DNA of 64,000 nt from CAVURS01 sp963795385 (GTDB lineage: Bacteria > Actinomycetota > Actinomycetes > Actinomycetales > CAVURS01). Made by a program: the position numbers and the translations under genes. Numbering within the stretch: position 1 is the first letter of the stretch; every line of letters begins with the position of its first letter. The stretch covers positions 248,001-312,000 of the forward strand of contig CAWCHK010000003.1 in assembly GCA_963795385.1 (NCBI GenBank), given 5' to 3'. This document shows, one piece after another, positions 33,246 to 41,446 of the stretch. Below the pieces are notes generated by a model. It had not been told where the DNA came from. It saw nothing but the letters and a program-made list of their open reading frames with translations, and ran no database searches.

Positions 33246-35656
33246 CGCCGGATCCTCTCGCCCGAGGGGTCGTACAGGGGCTCGTCGTGCCGGGTCGCGG
33301 GGAAGGACTCGGCGGCCACCTCGACGACGAAATCCGTTGCGGTGGCGAGCTCCACCGGGAGGTACGCCGAGAAGATCGTGCGCTCGGCGGTGTGGCCGTA
33401 GCCGGCGCTGCGGACCGTGGTCGCCAGCGAGGTGCCCGTTCTGGTGAGCAGCTCGCCGCCGTGCATCACGGCTGCGCCGTCCGCCGAGAACCAGCACAGC
33501 CGCTGGGTGACGCCGTCCTCCCGGATCCGGCGCAGCGCCGGGCCGGCCAGGAGCTCGGGCTTGTCCGGTCGGACGGCGAAGCCCAGGCCGGCCTCGTACG
33601 GGTTGTTGTCGGTGCGGACGTCGATGGCCCAGGCGAGGTACTGCTTCTCCAGCCGCAGGCTCTCGACGGCGCGGTACCCAACGTTGCGGATCCCCGCGTC
33701 CTGGCCGGCGGAGATGATCTGGTCGTAGAGGCTGCGGGCGTGCTCGACCGGGACGTGCAGCTCCCAGCCCAGCTCGCCGACGTACGTCGCCCGGAGGGCC
33801 AGGACGGGTGCGGAGCCGACGTCCAGCCGCTGCGCGCTCATGTAGGGGAACGCGGGCGTGGACAGGTCGGCCCAGGTGAGCTGCTGCAGCACCGCCCGCG
33901 AGCCGGGACCGCAGACATTGAGGACGGCGTGGGCGGACGTGACCTCGCGGACTGCGACGGAGCCGTCGGTAGGCGCGTGCTGCAGCAGGAAGGTGACGTC
34001 GTGCCGCCCGAACCCGCTGCCGGTGACGAAGTAGAAGTGGTCGTCGCGCAGCCGGGTGATGGTGACGTCGGCCTCGACACCGCCACGCGGGTTGAGCAGC
34101 TGGGTGTAGACGATCTTGCCGGCCGCGACGTCGAGGTCGGCTCCGGCGACCCGTTGGAGCAGGGCCAGGGCGCCGGGTCCGGTGATCTCGAACTTCGCGA
34201 ACGAGGACTGGTCGACGATCCCGATGCCGGTGCGGACGGCCCGGTGCTCGGCCGCGACCTGGTCGAAGCCGTTGCTGCGGGCGAACGTCGGCCGCTCGCG
34301 CGCCTCCACGCCGGCGGGGGCGAACCAGTTCGGCCGCTCCCAGCCGAACTTGGTCCCGAAGACGGCACCCTGCCCGGCGAGGACGTCGTAGAGCGGGCTG
34401 AGCCGTTGCCGTCGAGGGCCGGCCGGCTCGCCGTTGGGATAGGCGATGTCGTAGTAGTGCTCGTAGGCGCTGACCGAGCGCTGCTGCAGGTAGGTGGAGA
34501 CGTTGTGCGAGGGTCCGAAGCGCCGGACGTCGAACGGCCACAGGTCCAGTCCGGGGTCGCCGTCGATGATCCAGCCCGCCATCGCCTCACCGGCCCCCCC
34601 GGCGGCCGCGATCCCCGCCGAGAAGCCGCAGCAGTGGAAGAGGTTGTCCAGGTCCTCGGTGACGCCCATCAGCGGCTCGGCGTCGGGGGAGAAGGGGATC
34701 GGCCCGTTGACCCAGGTCGTGATCCCGAGCTCGCCGAACATCGGGATCCGTTGGGCCGCAGCCTCTCCCAGCGGCTCGAACCGGGCGTGGTCGGGGCTGA
34801 AGAGCTCGGGCCCGAGGTCGCGGGGGATCGTCCTCCAGGGTGCCCGGGTGCCGTCCTCCCAGCCGCCGATGACCAGTGCTCCGGCCTCGGGTTTGAGGTA
34901 GAACCGCGCGTCCGGGTCACGCAGCGTCGGCAGGTCGCGCGGGATGCCCGGATGCTTCTCGGTCACGACGTACTGGTGCTCGACGGCGCTCACCGCGACG
35001 TCGACGCCGGCCAGGCGGGCCGTCTCGGCGCCCCACATGCCGGTGGCGTTGACCACGGTGTCGCACTCGATCCGGCCCTGCTCGGTCTCGACCGCGACGA
35101 CGCGCCGGCCCTGTCGCTCCAGCCGCTCGACCCGGCAGCCCTGCACGATGCGTACCCCGGCCGCCCGCGCGCCGGTGGCGAAGGCGTGGGTCAGCTGGCT
35201 GGGGTCGACGTAGCCGTCGGAGGGGACCCAGGTGGCGCCGTAGACACCGGTCAGGTCGATGAGCGGGAAGAGCTCCTGCGCTTCGGCCGGCGAGGCCAGC
35301 TCGACCTCGAAGCCGAAGCTGCGGCCGGTCGTGGCCAGCCGCTTGAGCTCCTCCCACCGGTCGGGGCTGGACGCCAGCCGCAGGCTGCCGACGCCGTGCC
35401 AGCCGGTGGCGTACCCCGTTGCCTGCTCGAGCGTCTGGTACGTCCGCACGCTCTGCCGCATCAGCTGGGTGAGGTTGCTGGACGTCCGGAGCTGGCCGAC
35501 CAGGCCGGCGGCGTGCCAGGTGCTGCCGTTGGTCAGGGCCAGCCGCTCGACCAGGACGACGTCCGTCACCCCGCGCTCGGCCAGGTGGTAGGCGATGCTG
35601 CAGCCCACGACGCCACCTCCGATGACGACCACCTGGCAGCGATCGGGGAGAGCCAT
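33242..35656 (-). CDS. FAD-dependent dimethylglycine/sarcosine dehydrogenase-like protein with GcvT domain (paralogue B)
   Basis: The 804-residue enzyme has the same architecture as the gene at 28266. VVVIGGGVVGCSIAYHL is the FAD site, and His48 in GSTWHAAGL is the likely covalent flavin residue. A C-terminal GcvT domain from about residue 420 contains WERPNWFAPAG, TQLLNPRGGVEADVTITRL and YVGELGWELHVP. The two paralogues differ clearly along their length, which suggests different substrates, such as the tertiary and secondary amine of one compound. It is the first structural gene after the regulator, with an AAGGA ribosome site before the ATG at 35656. Confidence 0.92.
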   Translation of the reverse strand: MALPDRCQVVVIGGGVVGCSIAYHLAERGVTDVVLVERLALTNGSTWHAAGLVGQLRTSSNLTQLMRQSVRTYQTLEQATGYATGWHGVGSLRLASSPDRWEELKRLATTGRSFGFEVELASPAEAQELFPLIDLTGVYGATWVPSDGYVDPSQLTHAFATGARAAGVRIVQGCRVERLERQGRRVVAVETEQGRIECDTVVNATGMWGAETARLAGVDVAVSAVEHQYVVTEKHPGIPRDLPTLRDPDARFYLKPEAGALVIGGWEDGTRAPWRTIPRDLGPELFSPDHARFEPLGEAAAQRIPMFGELGITTWVNGPIPFSPDAEPLMGVTEDLDNLFHCCGFSAGIAAAGGAGEAMAGWIIDGDPGLDLWPFDVRRFGPSHNVSTYLQQRSVSAYEHYYDIAYPNGEPAGPRRQRLSPLYDVLAGQGAVFGTKFGWERPNWFAPAGVEARERPTFARSNGFDQVAAEHRAVRTGIGIVDQSSFAKFEITGPGALALLQRVAGADLDVAAGKIVYTQLLNPRGGVEADVTITRLRDDHFYFVTGSGFGRHDVTFLLQHAPTDGSVAVREVTSAHAVLNVCGPGSRAVLQQLTWADLSTPAFPYMSAQRLDVGSAPVLALRATYVGELGWELHVPVEHARSLYDQIISAGQDAGIRNVGYRAVESLRLEKQYLAWAIDVRTDNNPYEAGLGFAVRPDKPELLAGPALRRIREDGVTQRLCWFSADGAAVMHGGELLTRTGTSLATTVRSAGYGHTAERTIFSAYLPVELATATDFVVEVAAESFPATRHDEPLYDPSGERIRR

Positions 35657-35696
35657 GACCGTCCTTGGTTACCGTGCCTGAGCCGTCTGGGCGCGG

Positions 35697-35702
35697 ACGC
35701 TA
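35697..35702 (-). promoter_or_regulatory. Candidate -10 box of the amine cluster promoter
   Basis: TAGCGT on the minus strand lies 40 bp upstream of the ATG at 35656, leaving a short leader with an AAGGA ribosome site. The GntR-type palindrome at 35725-35736 sits about 20-30 bp further upstream, suitable for control of this promoter. Confidence 0.4.
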
Positions 35703-35724
35703 CCAGCGAACTGACTCGCGGAAA

Positions 35725-35736
35725 AGGTCTAGACGG
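35725..35736. promoter_or_regulatory. GntR/HutC-type operator palindrome
   Basis: AGGTCTAGACGG contains the perfect 8-bp palindrome GTCTAGAC at 35727-35734. HutC-subfamily GntR regulators (NagR, DasR) bind sites with the core GGTCTAGACC. The site overlaps the stop codon of the GntR gene itself (TAG at 35729-35731, minus strand) and lies just upstream of the cluster's first structural gene. It is the natural candidate for the binding site of that regulator. Confidence 0.5.
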
Positions 35737-36508
35737 ATAGGCCGGTGCGTAGGGAGATCCTGACCCGATCCGGGCGGAACAGGTCGCGGGCGTACTCGAC
35801 GGCGAGACCGGCTGTCGTGTACGCCGTTCGCTCGATCTGCATCAGGGGCGAGTGCGGCTGGACCCGGAGCAGCCGCGCCTCCTCGTCGCCGGCGGTCACC
35901 GCCTCCAGGGACTCCTCGGCGGTCGCTGGCGTCTGCGCGTAGCCCTTCGTCAGCAGGACGTAGAGCGAGCCACTCAGGCGCCGCTGCAGCAGGTCGGGGA
36001 AGAGCGCGGCCGGGAAGTACGCGCGCTCCAGGGCCAACGGCTCGCGGTTGGCGGTGCGGATCCGGACGATCTCGTGGACGGGCGCGCCACGGTCGATGGA
36101 CAGCCCGGACGCGACCGCGTGGCTGGCCGGCCGGGTGATCGCGCTGACGACGCGGGCGCCGGCCCGCACGTTGGCCCGCCGCATCTGCTCGGTGAAGCCG
36201 GCCAGGCCGGTCAGGTCGCACAGGATCTTGGGCTCGTCCACGAAGGTGCCCCCGGTGCGGCCCGGCTTGCGGACCACCGTGCCGATCGCCGCGAGACTGC
36301 TCAGCGCCTGACGCAGGGTCATCCGGCTGACGCCGAGCATCGCGGCGAGCTGCCCCTCGGGTGGCAGGCGATCACCGGCCACCAGGTCGCCTCGGCTGAT
36401 CACCTCGGTCAGCCAGCGCTCGATCCGCGCGTGCGCCGGGACCGGTGAGTCGTCAGCCAGGTCCGGCACGTCCGTTGCCCACTCGGGCACCGTTGCGGCC
36501 GTGGTCAC
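35729..36508 (-). CDS. GntR family (HutC/UTRA) transcriptional regulator
   Basis: The 259-residue protein has an N-terminal winged helix-turn-helix with RLPPEGQLAAMLGVSRMTLRQALSSLAAIGTVVRKPGRTGGTFV (residues 46-89 or so). A C-terminal UTRA-type effector domain follows (VHEIVRIRTANREPLALERAYFPAALFPDLL). This is the HutC subfamily, in which small nitrogenous or sugar ligands release DNA. It lies directly upstream of the FAD/GcvT-kinase-permease-amine oxidase genes on the same strand and probably controls them. Leaderless GTG start. Confidence 0.9.
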   Translation of the reverse strand: MTTAATVPEWATDVPDLADDSPVPAHARIERWLTEVISRGDLVAGDRLPPEGQLAAMLGVSRMTLRQALSSLAAIGTVVRKPGRTGGTFVDEPKILCDLTGLAGFTEQMRRANVRAGARVVSAITRPASHAVASGLSIDRGAPVHEIVRIRTANREPLALERAYFPAALFPDLLQRRLSGSLYVLLTKGYAQTPATAEESLEAVTAGDEEARLLRVQPHSPLMQIERTAYTTAGLAVEYARDLFRPDRVRISLRTGLSV

Positions 36509-36514
36509 GTCGCG

Positions 36515-36520
36515 AGCCTA
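36515..36520 (-). promoter_or_regulatory. -10 box of a leaderless promoter for the GntR gene
   Basis: TAGGCT on the minus strand is 6 bp before the GTG at 36508. Confidence 0.55.
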
Positions 36521-36571
36521 GAGGGGCATCGCCCTCGCGATCCGGTCTGCTGCCGGCGCGCGGGAGGCGCG

Positions 36572-38069
36572 CTACTTCTTCTCGCGCCAGACCCGCTCGA
36601 ACGGCAGCCGCCACGCGTGCGGGGCGATCAGCTGGTGGATCGCGTTGGGGCCCCACGTGCCGGGTGCGTAGGGCTTGACCGGCGGGCGGGTTGTCCAGCA
36701 GCGGGATCGAGCGCTCCCACAGGCTCTCGATGCCGTCGGCCGTCGTGAACAGCGTGTGGTCGCCGCGCATCGCGTCCAGGATCAGCCGTTCGTACGCCTC
36801 GAGCACGTCGCCGGCTCGCTCGGTCTCCTGGGTGGAGAACTGCATGCTCAGCTTGTCGAGCTTCATTCCCGGGCCCGGGCGCTTGCCGTAGAACGACAGG
36901 GACACCTTGGAGGAGTCGGCCAGGTCGAAGGTCAGGTGGTCCGGCCCGGCCGCGCCCGACGCCGGAGTTGGCCGGGAACATCGTCCGCGGCGCCTCCTTG
37001 AAGGCGATCGAGATGATCCGCAGCCCCTCGGCCATCCGCTTGCCGGTGCGCAGGTAGAACGGCACGCCGGCCCAGCGCCAGTTGTCGATGCCGGCCTTGA
37101 GGGCGATGAAGGTCTCGGTGTCGGAGTCGCGGGCGACGCCCTCCTCGCCGAGGTAGCCGCGTGAACTGCCCGCGCACCACGTCGGACGGGGTCGATCGGG
37201 AGCATCGAGCGGAAGACCTTGTTCTTCTCCTCGCTGATGGCCCGCGGCTCCAGCGCCGTCGGTGGCTCCATCGCCACGAACGCCAGCACCTGCAGCAGGT
37301 GGGTGACCACCATGTCCTTGTACGCGCCGGTGGCCTCGTAGAAGCTGGCCCGCTGGTCGAGCCCGAGGGTCTCGGGGATGTCGATCTGGATGTGGTCGAT
37401 GAAGTTGCGGTTCCAGATCGGCTCGAACAGCCCGTTGGCGAACCGGAAGGCCAGGATGTTCTGCGCGGCCTCCTTGCCCAGGAAGTGGTCGATGCGGAAG
37501 ATCTGCCGCTCGTGGAACGTCGCGTGCACCTGGTCGTTGAGCAGGATCGCGCTGTCCAGGTCGGTGCCGAACGGCTTCTCCATCACCACTCGGGAGCGGT
37601 CGACCAGATTGGCGTCGCGCAGCATCGTGATCACGGCGAGGGCGGCCTTGGGCGGCACGCTCAGGTAGTGCAGTCGCTGTGCGTCCGGCCCGAGCTCCTG
37701 CTCGGCCTCGGCCACGGCCGCCGCGAGCGCCTCCGGGCCGGCCGACTGCGGGACGTAGACCAGGTGGTGGGCGAACGTGTCCCACTCCTCGGAGGTCATC
37801 ACGTGGCTGCCGAACTCCTGGACGGCCTTCTGGGCGAGGTTGCGGAAGCCCTCGTCGTCCATCTCCTCCAGCGAAGTGCCGACCACCCGGATGTCCGGGG
37901 CGAGGGCCGACGTCGCGAGGTGGGCCATGCCGGGCAGGAGCTTGCGCCGGGCCAGGTCGCCGGTGGCCCCGAACAGCACGATGACGTGCGGCGGCAGGAC
38001 GTCGTGGTCGAGCCGACCCTGGCGCGTGCCCGACCCGGGGTACGCGATGGTCTGTACGGGATCCGTCAC
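36572..38069 (-). pseudogene. zwf: Glucose-6-phosphate dehydrogenase, four frameshifts
   Basis: The encoded enzyme oxidises glucose 6-phosphate to 6-phosphogluconolactone with NADP+. From GTG 38069 it reads VIVLFGATGDLARRKLLPGMAHL (the nucleotide motif), the lactone-site RIDHFLGKEAAQNILAFRFAN with catalytic His, and FEPIWNRNFIDHIQI. It then changes frame four times, near 37188-37191, 37156-37163, 36955-36957 and 36684-36686. Those segments carry VVRGQF, DNWRWAGVPFYLRTGKRM, DHLTFDLAD and the C-terminus ending WREKK. Removing one base at each point restores 497 residues, a normal length. Four same-sense shifts in one central gene suggest sequence errors, not decay. Confidence 0.88.
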
Positions 38070-38130
38070 GCAACAGATAGTGGCATCTGCACGGCCCGGG
38101 CTCTAGCGCGGCCTGGATTGCCGGCCTTGC

Positions 38131-38136
38131 TAGCGT
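38131..38136 (+). promoter_or_regulatory. -10 box of a leaderless promoter for the aminotransferase gene
   Basis: TAGCGT lies 7 bp before the GTG at 38144. Confidence 0.55.
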
Positions 38137-38143
38137 CGCGCGG

Positions 38144-39277
38144 GTGACGCAGCTGCCGGACTTCCGCCTCGAGACGTACTTCTCCCGATGGGAGTTCAGC
38201 GCGCGCTATCACCTGACCGCCTCGGACGCTCAGACGATGACGATGTCCGAGCTCCTGGCGATGGCCGACGAAGACGACCGCGCGGCCTGGGACACGCTGT
38301 CGCTCGGCTATACGGAGACCTTCGGCGACCCGGGACTGCGGGCGGCGATCGCCGACACCTACGACCAGGTCTCGGCGGACGACGTGATCTGCTTCGCCGG
38401 AGCGGAGGAGGGCCTCTACCTGGCGATGCAGGTGCTGCTCGGCCCCGACGACCATGCGGTCGTCGTCACGCCGAACTACCAGGCCGCCGAGACGGTGCCG
38501 CTGGCCTTGTGCGCAGTGAGCGGCGTTGCCCTGCAACGGGATCACGACTGGGCCCTCGACCTGGACGAGGTGCTCGCCGCGATCCGGCCCAACACCCGGG
38601 TGGTCTCGGTGAACTTCCCGAACAACCCGACCGGCAAGGTCCTCGACGCGGCGGAGTTCGCCCGGCTGGCCGCGCTCTGCGACGAGCGTGGCATCCACCT
38701 GTTCAGCGACGAGGTCTACCGGGGGCTCGAGCAGGACGTCAGCCGGACCCTTCCCCAGGCGGCCGATCTCTCGGCGCGCGCGCTGTCCCTCAACGTGATG
38801 TCGAAGTCGCTCGGGCTGCCGGGCCTGCGGATCGGATGGATCGCCTGCCGGGACAAGGAGGTTCGTTCCAGGCTCGAGCGCGCGAAGCACTACACGACGA
38901 TCTGCAACGCCGCACCGAGCGAGATCCTCGCGCGGATCGCTCTGAAGGCGCGGGACCGGATCCTGCATCGCAACCGGGGGATCATCGCCGACAACCTGCC
39001 GGCGTTCGACGCGTTCTTCGCGGAGTTCGGCGGCCTCTTCGAATGGCAGCCCCCGGAGGGTGGCTGCGTCGCCTACCCCCGCTACCTCGGTCCGGAGGAC
39101 GTCGAGAGTCTCTGTGCGCGGCTGGTCGAGGAGGCCGGCGTGCTGCTGCTGCCGGCCTGCATCTACCGCTCCGAGCTGACGGCGACGCCGGCGGACCACG
39201 TGCGGGTCGGCGTCGGGCGGCGTGACCCCGGGCCGGCCCTGGAGGCGTTCGCCTCGTGGTTGCGTGCCGACCGATGA
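38144..39277 (+). CDS. PLP-dependent class I/II aminotransferase
   Basis: The 377-residue fold-type I enzyme has the usual landmarks. SLGYTETFGDPGLRAAIADTYD is the N-terminal G-x-P-like region; VNFPNNPTGKVL is the NNPTG motif; FSDEVYRGLE holds the PLP-contacting Asp and Tyr. The Schiff-base Lys is in NVMSKSLGLPGLRIGW, and LLPACIYRSE with VRVGVGRRD gives the C-terminal Arg that binds the carboxylate. The amino donor is unknown. ATGA overlap with the ornithine cyclodeaminase-like gene links the two in one pathway. Divergent from zwf. Confidence 0.9.
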   Translation: MTQLPDFRLETYFSRWEFSARYHLTASDAQTMTMSELLAMADEDDRAAWDTLSLGYTETFGDPGLRAAIADTYDQVSADDVICFAGAEEGLYLAMQVLLGPDDHAVVVTPNYQAAETVPLALCAVSGVALQRDHDWALDLDEVLAAIRPNTRVVSVNFPNNPTGKVLDAAEFARLAALCDERGIHLFSDEVYRGLEQDVSRTLPQAADLSARALSLNVMSKSLGLPGLRIGWIACRDKEVRSRLERAKHYTTICNAAPSEILARIALKARDRILHRNRGIIADNLPAFDAFFAEFGGLFEWQPPEGGCVAYPRYLGPEDVESLCARLVEEAGVLLLPACIYRSELTATPADHVRVGVGRRDPGPALEAFASWLRADR

Positions 39278-40212
39278 CACTGCGGGTGATCGGCCTGGGC
39301 GAGATCCAGGCCGCGGCCGCTCCGGACGAGATCTTCGCGGCGGTCCGGGCCGCGTTGATCGCTCACGCGGAGGGCCGCACCAGCGTGCCCGCACCGATCC
39401 ACCTGGCCTTCGCCAGCGACGCCGACTGCCACGTCAAGGCCGGCTGGATCCAGGGCGCCCCCGACTTCGCGGTCAAGATCGCCTCGGGGTCCTACCGCAA
39501 CGCCGAGCGCGGCCTGCCGACGAACCACGGGCTGGTCTGCGTCCTCAGCGCCGAGACCGGCGAGGTGCGAGCGATCCTGGCCGACGAGGGCCGGTTGACC
39601 GCGTGGCGGACGGCCGCCGCGGGAGCCCTGGTCACGGACGCCATGGCCCGGCCGGACGCCGTGAGCGTCGGTGTGTTCGGCACGGGGGAGCAGGCCCGGC
39701 TCCAGGTCGAGTGGCTGGCGAGGCTGCGCGACGTACGGCGGGTGCTGGTGCACGGGCGGGACGACGCGAAGGCCGACTCCGTGGTGGCCTCCCTGGGTGC
39801 GCGTGGGCTGTCGGCACGGGCGGCCTCGGCCCGCGAGGCCGCCGGCGCTGACATGGTCATCACGACCACACCGGCGACGTCGCCGGTGCTCGACGCCGAT
39901 GCGGTGCAGGCCGGTGCGCACGTGACCGGAATCGGCACCGACATGCCGCACAAGAACGAGCTGCCCGCCGCGCTCTTCGCCCGGGCCGGCCTCGTGGCCA
40001 CCGACGACCACGACCAGTGCCTGGACCACGGGGACTTCGCCGTGGCCGTCCGGGCCGGTGCCATCGGCGCCGACGCGGACGTCTCCGTCGGCACGATCCT
40101 GCGGGACGGTGTGGCCCGGAGTGCGGGCGCGGTCACCGTCGCCGACCTGACCGGAGTCGGCGCCCTCGACGCCGCCGTCGCGTCGCTGGTGACGGAGCGC
40201 CTGCTGTCTTGA
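39274..40212 (+). CDS. Ornithine cyclodeaminase / mu-crystallin family protein
   Basis: The 312-residue protein has an N-terminal dimerisation and substrate region with HVKAGWIQGAPDFAVKIASGSYRNAERGLP and a Rossmann domain with VGVFGTGEQARLQVEWL (NAD-binding). ITGIGTDMPHKNELP-like and VADLTGVGA segments follow. Members either cyclise ornithine to proline or reduce imines such as pyrroline or piperideine carboxylates. The ATG at 39274 is set by the 4-bp overlap with the aminotransferase stop. Together they could make or break a cyclic or secondary amino acid; the substrate is not provable. Confidence 0.87.
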   Translation: MTLRVIGLGEIQAAAAPDEIFAAVRAALIAHAEGRTSVPAPIHLAFASDADCHVKAGWIQGAPDFAVKIASGSYRNAERGLPTNHGLVCVLSAETGEVRAILADEGRLTAWRTAAAGALVTDAMARPDAVSVGVFGTGEQARLQVEWLARLRDVRRVLVHGRDDAKADSVVASLGARGLSARAASAREAAGADMVITTTPATSPVLDADAVQAGAHVTGIGTDMPHKNELPAALFARAGLVATDDHDQCLDHGDFAVAVRAGAIGADADVSVGTILRDGVARSAGAVTVADLTGVGALDAAVASLVTERLLS

Positions 40213-40233
40213 CCGTTGCCCGGGGCGCACGCG

Positions 40234-40908
40234 TCAAGGACGCCTGGGCGCCTCCCGCTGGGGACGCAAGAGCTGCACCGACCCGATGACCGCGAAGCCC
40301 GCCGCCAGGAAGGCGCGCAGGCTGGCGACGTTGCCGGGCGCAACCGCGGCCACGACGAGGTCCTCGGCCGGGGCCGCCGCGACGGCGGAGCGGACGAAGC
40401 CGGCGCCCCGCCCCCGGCCCCGGGCACCCGGGTCGAGCTCGACGCTCAGCTCGGTGAGGCCGGCGATCCCACAGGACAGCGTCGCGATCGAGTGGTCGGC
40501 GCGGTCGGCCGGCCCGAACACGCCGACGTCGTCGCGCACCGCGCGCGCCCAGTGGGCCCGCGGATGGTCGGCCAGGTCCGGCCGGGGGACCAGCCGGCCC
40601 TCGTTCGGCGGCTCGCGGGGGGCGCGCCGGGCCAGCAGGGCGTCGAGGCTGTCGATCCAGCCATCGGGCCCGGCGAGGTCGACCAGCACCCGCGGGTGGT
40701 GGGCGCCGCCGAGGCCGTCCACCCCGAGTGCGGCCAGCCGGTCGTCGCTCACGTCGTCCGCGACGGCGAGGACGGCATGTGCGGTGAAGGCGATGACGCC
40801 CTCGACACCCGCCCGCCACGGCGGGACACGATGCCATCCACCGTCCGGCGACGGAGGCACGCCGTCGTACGCCCGGGTGATGACCCGGGCCAGGTCGGGG
40901 GAGGTCAT
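40234..40908 (-). CDS. GNAT family N-acetyltransferase
   Basis: The 224-residue protein has a variable N-terminal half and a C-terminal GNAT fold. LSVELDPGARGRGRGAGFVRSAVA contains the acetyl-CoA pyrophosphate loop (Q/R-x-x-G-x-G/A as RGRGAG), followed by NVASLRAFLAAGFAVIGSVQLL, the closing strand and helix. The substrate is unknown. It is followed upstream by the cupin gene on the same strand, twelve bases away, so they may share a transcript. Confidence 0.82.
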   Translation of the reverse strand: MTSPDLARVITRAYDGVPPSPDGGWHRVPPWRAGVEGVIAFTAHAVLAVADDVSDDRLAALGVDGLGGAHHPRVLVDLAGPDGWIDSLDALLARRAPREPPNEGRLVPRPDLADHPRAHWARAVRDDVGVFGPADRADHSIATLSCGIAGLTELSVELDPGARGRGRGAGFVRSAVAAAPAEDLVVAAVAPGNVASLRAFLAAGFAVIGSVQLLRPQREAPRRP

Positions 40909-40920
40909 GGCCGCATGAGA

Positions 40921-41367
40921 TCAGACCGGGCGCATCCCGTGGCGGCGCATCAGGTCGGTCTCCGTCGCGCGGTCCGGCGGGGTGTCCCCGGTCCAGAGCT
41001 CGTGCAGCTCCCGGAAGTAGCCGTCCAGCGCCGGGGCGTGCAGCACGAGCAGCCGGGCACTCACGCCGGGAGCGGAGCCGAACGTGTGCGCCACGCCGCC
41101 GGGGACGAGCACGAACGTTCCGGCGACGCCCTGCACCAGGTCGCCGTCGAGCTCGAACTCGGCCGTCCCCTCCAGCACCCAGAACGCCTCGACCCGGTCG
41201 GGGTGGGTGTGCGCCGGAGGCCGGCGGCCACCGGCAGGGACGAGCCGCTCGTGCAGCGAGAAGGCCCCGCCGGTGCCGGCCGCCGCGGCCTTGAACAGGA
41301 GGGTGCTCCCGCGCACGGTGAGCTCCTCACCGGCGCCGGGAGTCAGGATCTGGTACGTCGTCGCCAT
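40921..41367 (-). CDS. Cupin domain protein
   Basis: This 148-residue single cupin barrel has motif 1 in RPPAHTHPDRVEAFWVLEGTAEFELDG (HTHxxxxE, where two His and a Glu usually bind metal). Motif 2 is VLVPGGVAHTFGSAPG, with the last His. A helical C-terminal tail includes LHELWTGDTPPDRATETDL. Small cupins act as dioxygenases, isomerases or ligand sensors; this one cannot be assigned. Upstream partner of the GNAT gene. Confidence 0.85.
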   Translation of the reverse strand: MATTYQILTPGAGEELTVRGSTLLFKAAAAGTGGAFSLHERLVPAGGRRPPAHTHPDRVEAFWVLEGTAEFELDGDLVQGVAGTFVLVPGGVAHTFGSAPGVSARLLVLHAPALDGYFRELHELWTGDTPPDRATETDLMRRHGMRPV

Positions 41368-41446
41368 ACCGGCATCGTGGCACTCGGACCGGCTGCCGGC
41401 AGGCGCTGGACGGTCACCTGGCCCAGGTCGCCTTCGCGGTCCGGCG

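Noticed and set aside
33246..34541. A long N-terminal extension in frame with the LicA-like kinase
   Set aside because: It reads the FAD/GcvT gene out of frame and has low-complexity composition; the ATG at 33245 gives a complete kinase.
35657..35728. Glycine-type riboswitch upstream of the FAD/GcvT gene
   Set aside because: The gap is only about 70 bases and lacks the conserved glycine aptamer core; the palindrome and -10 box explain it better.
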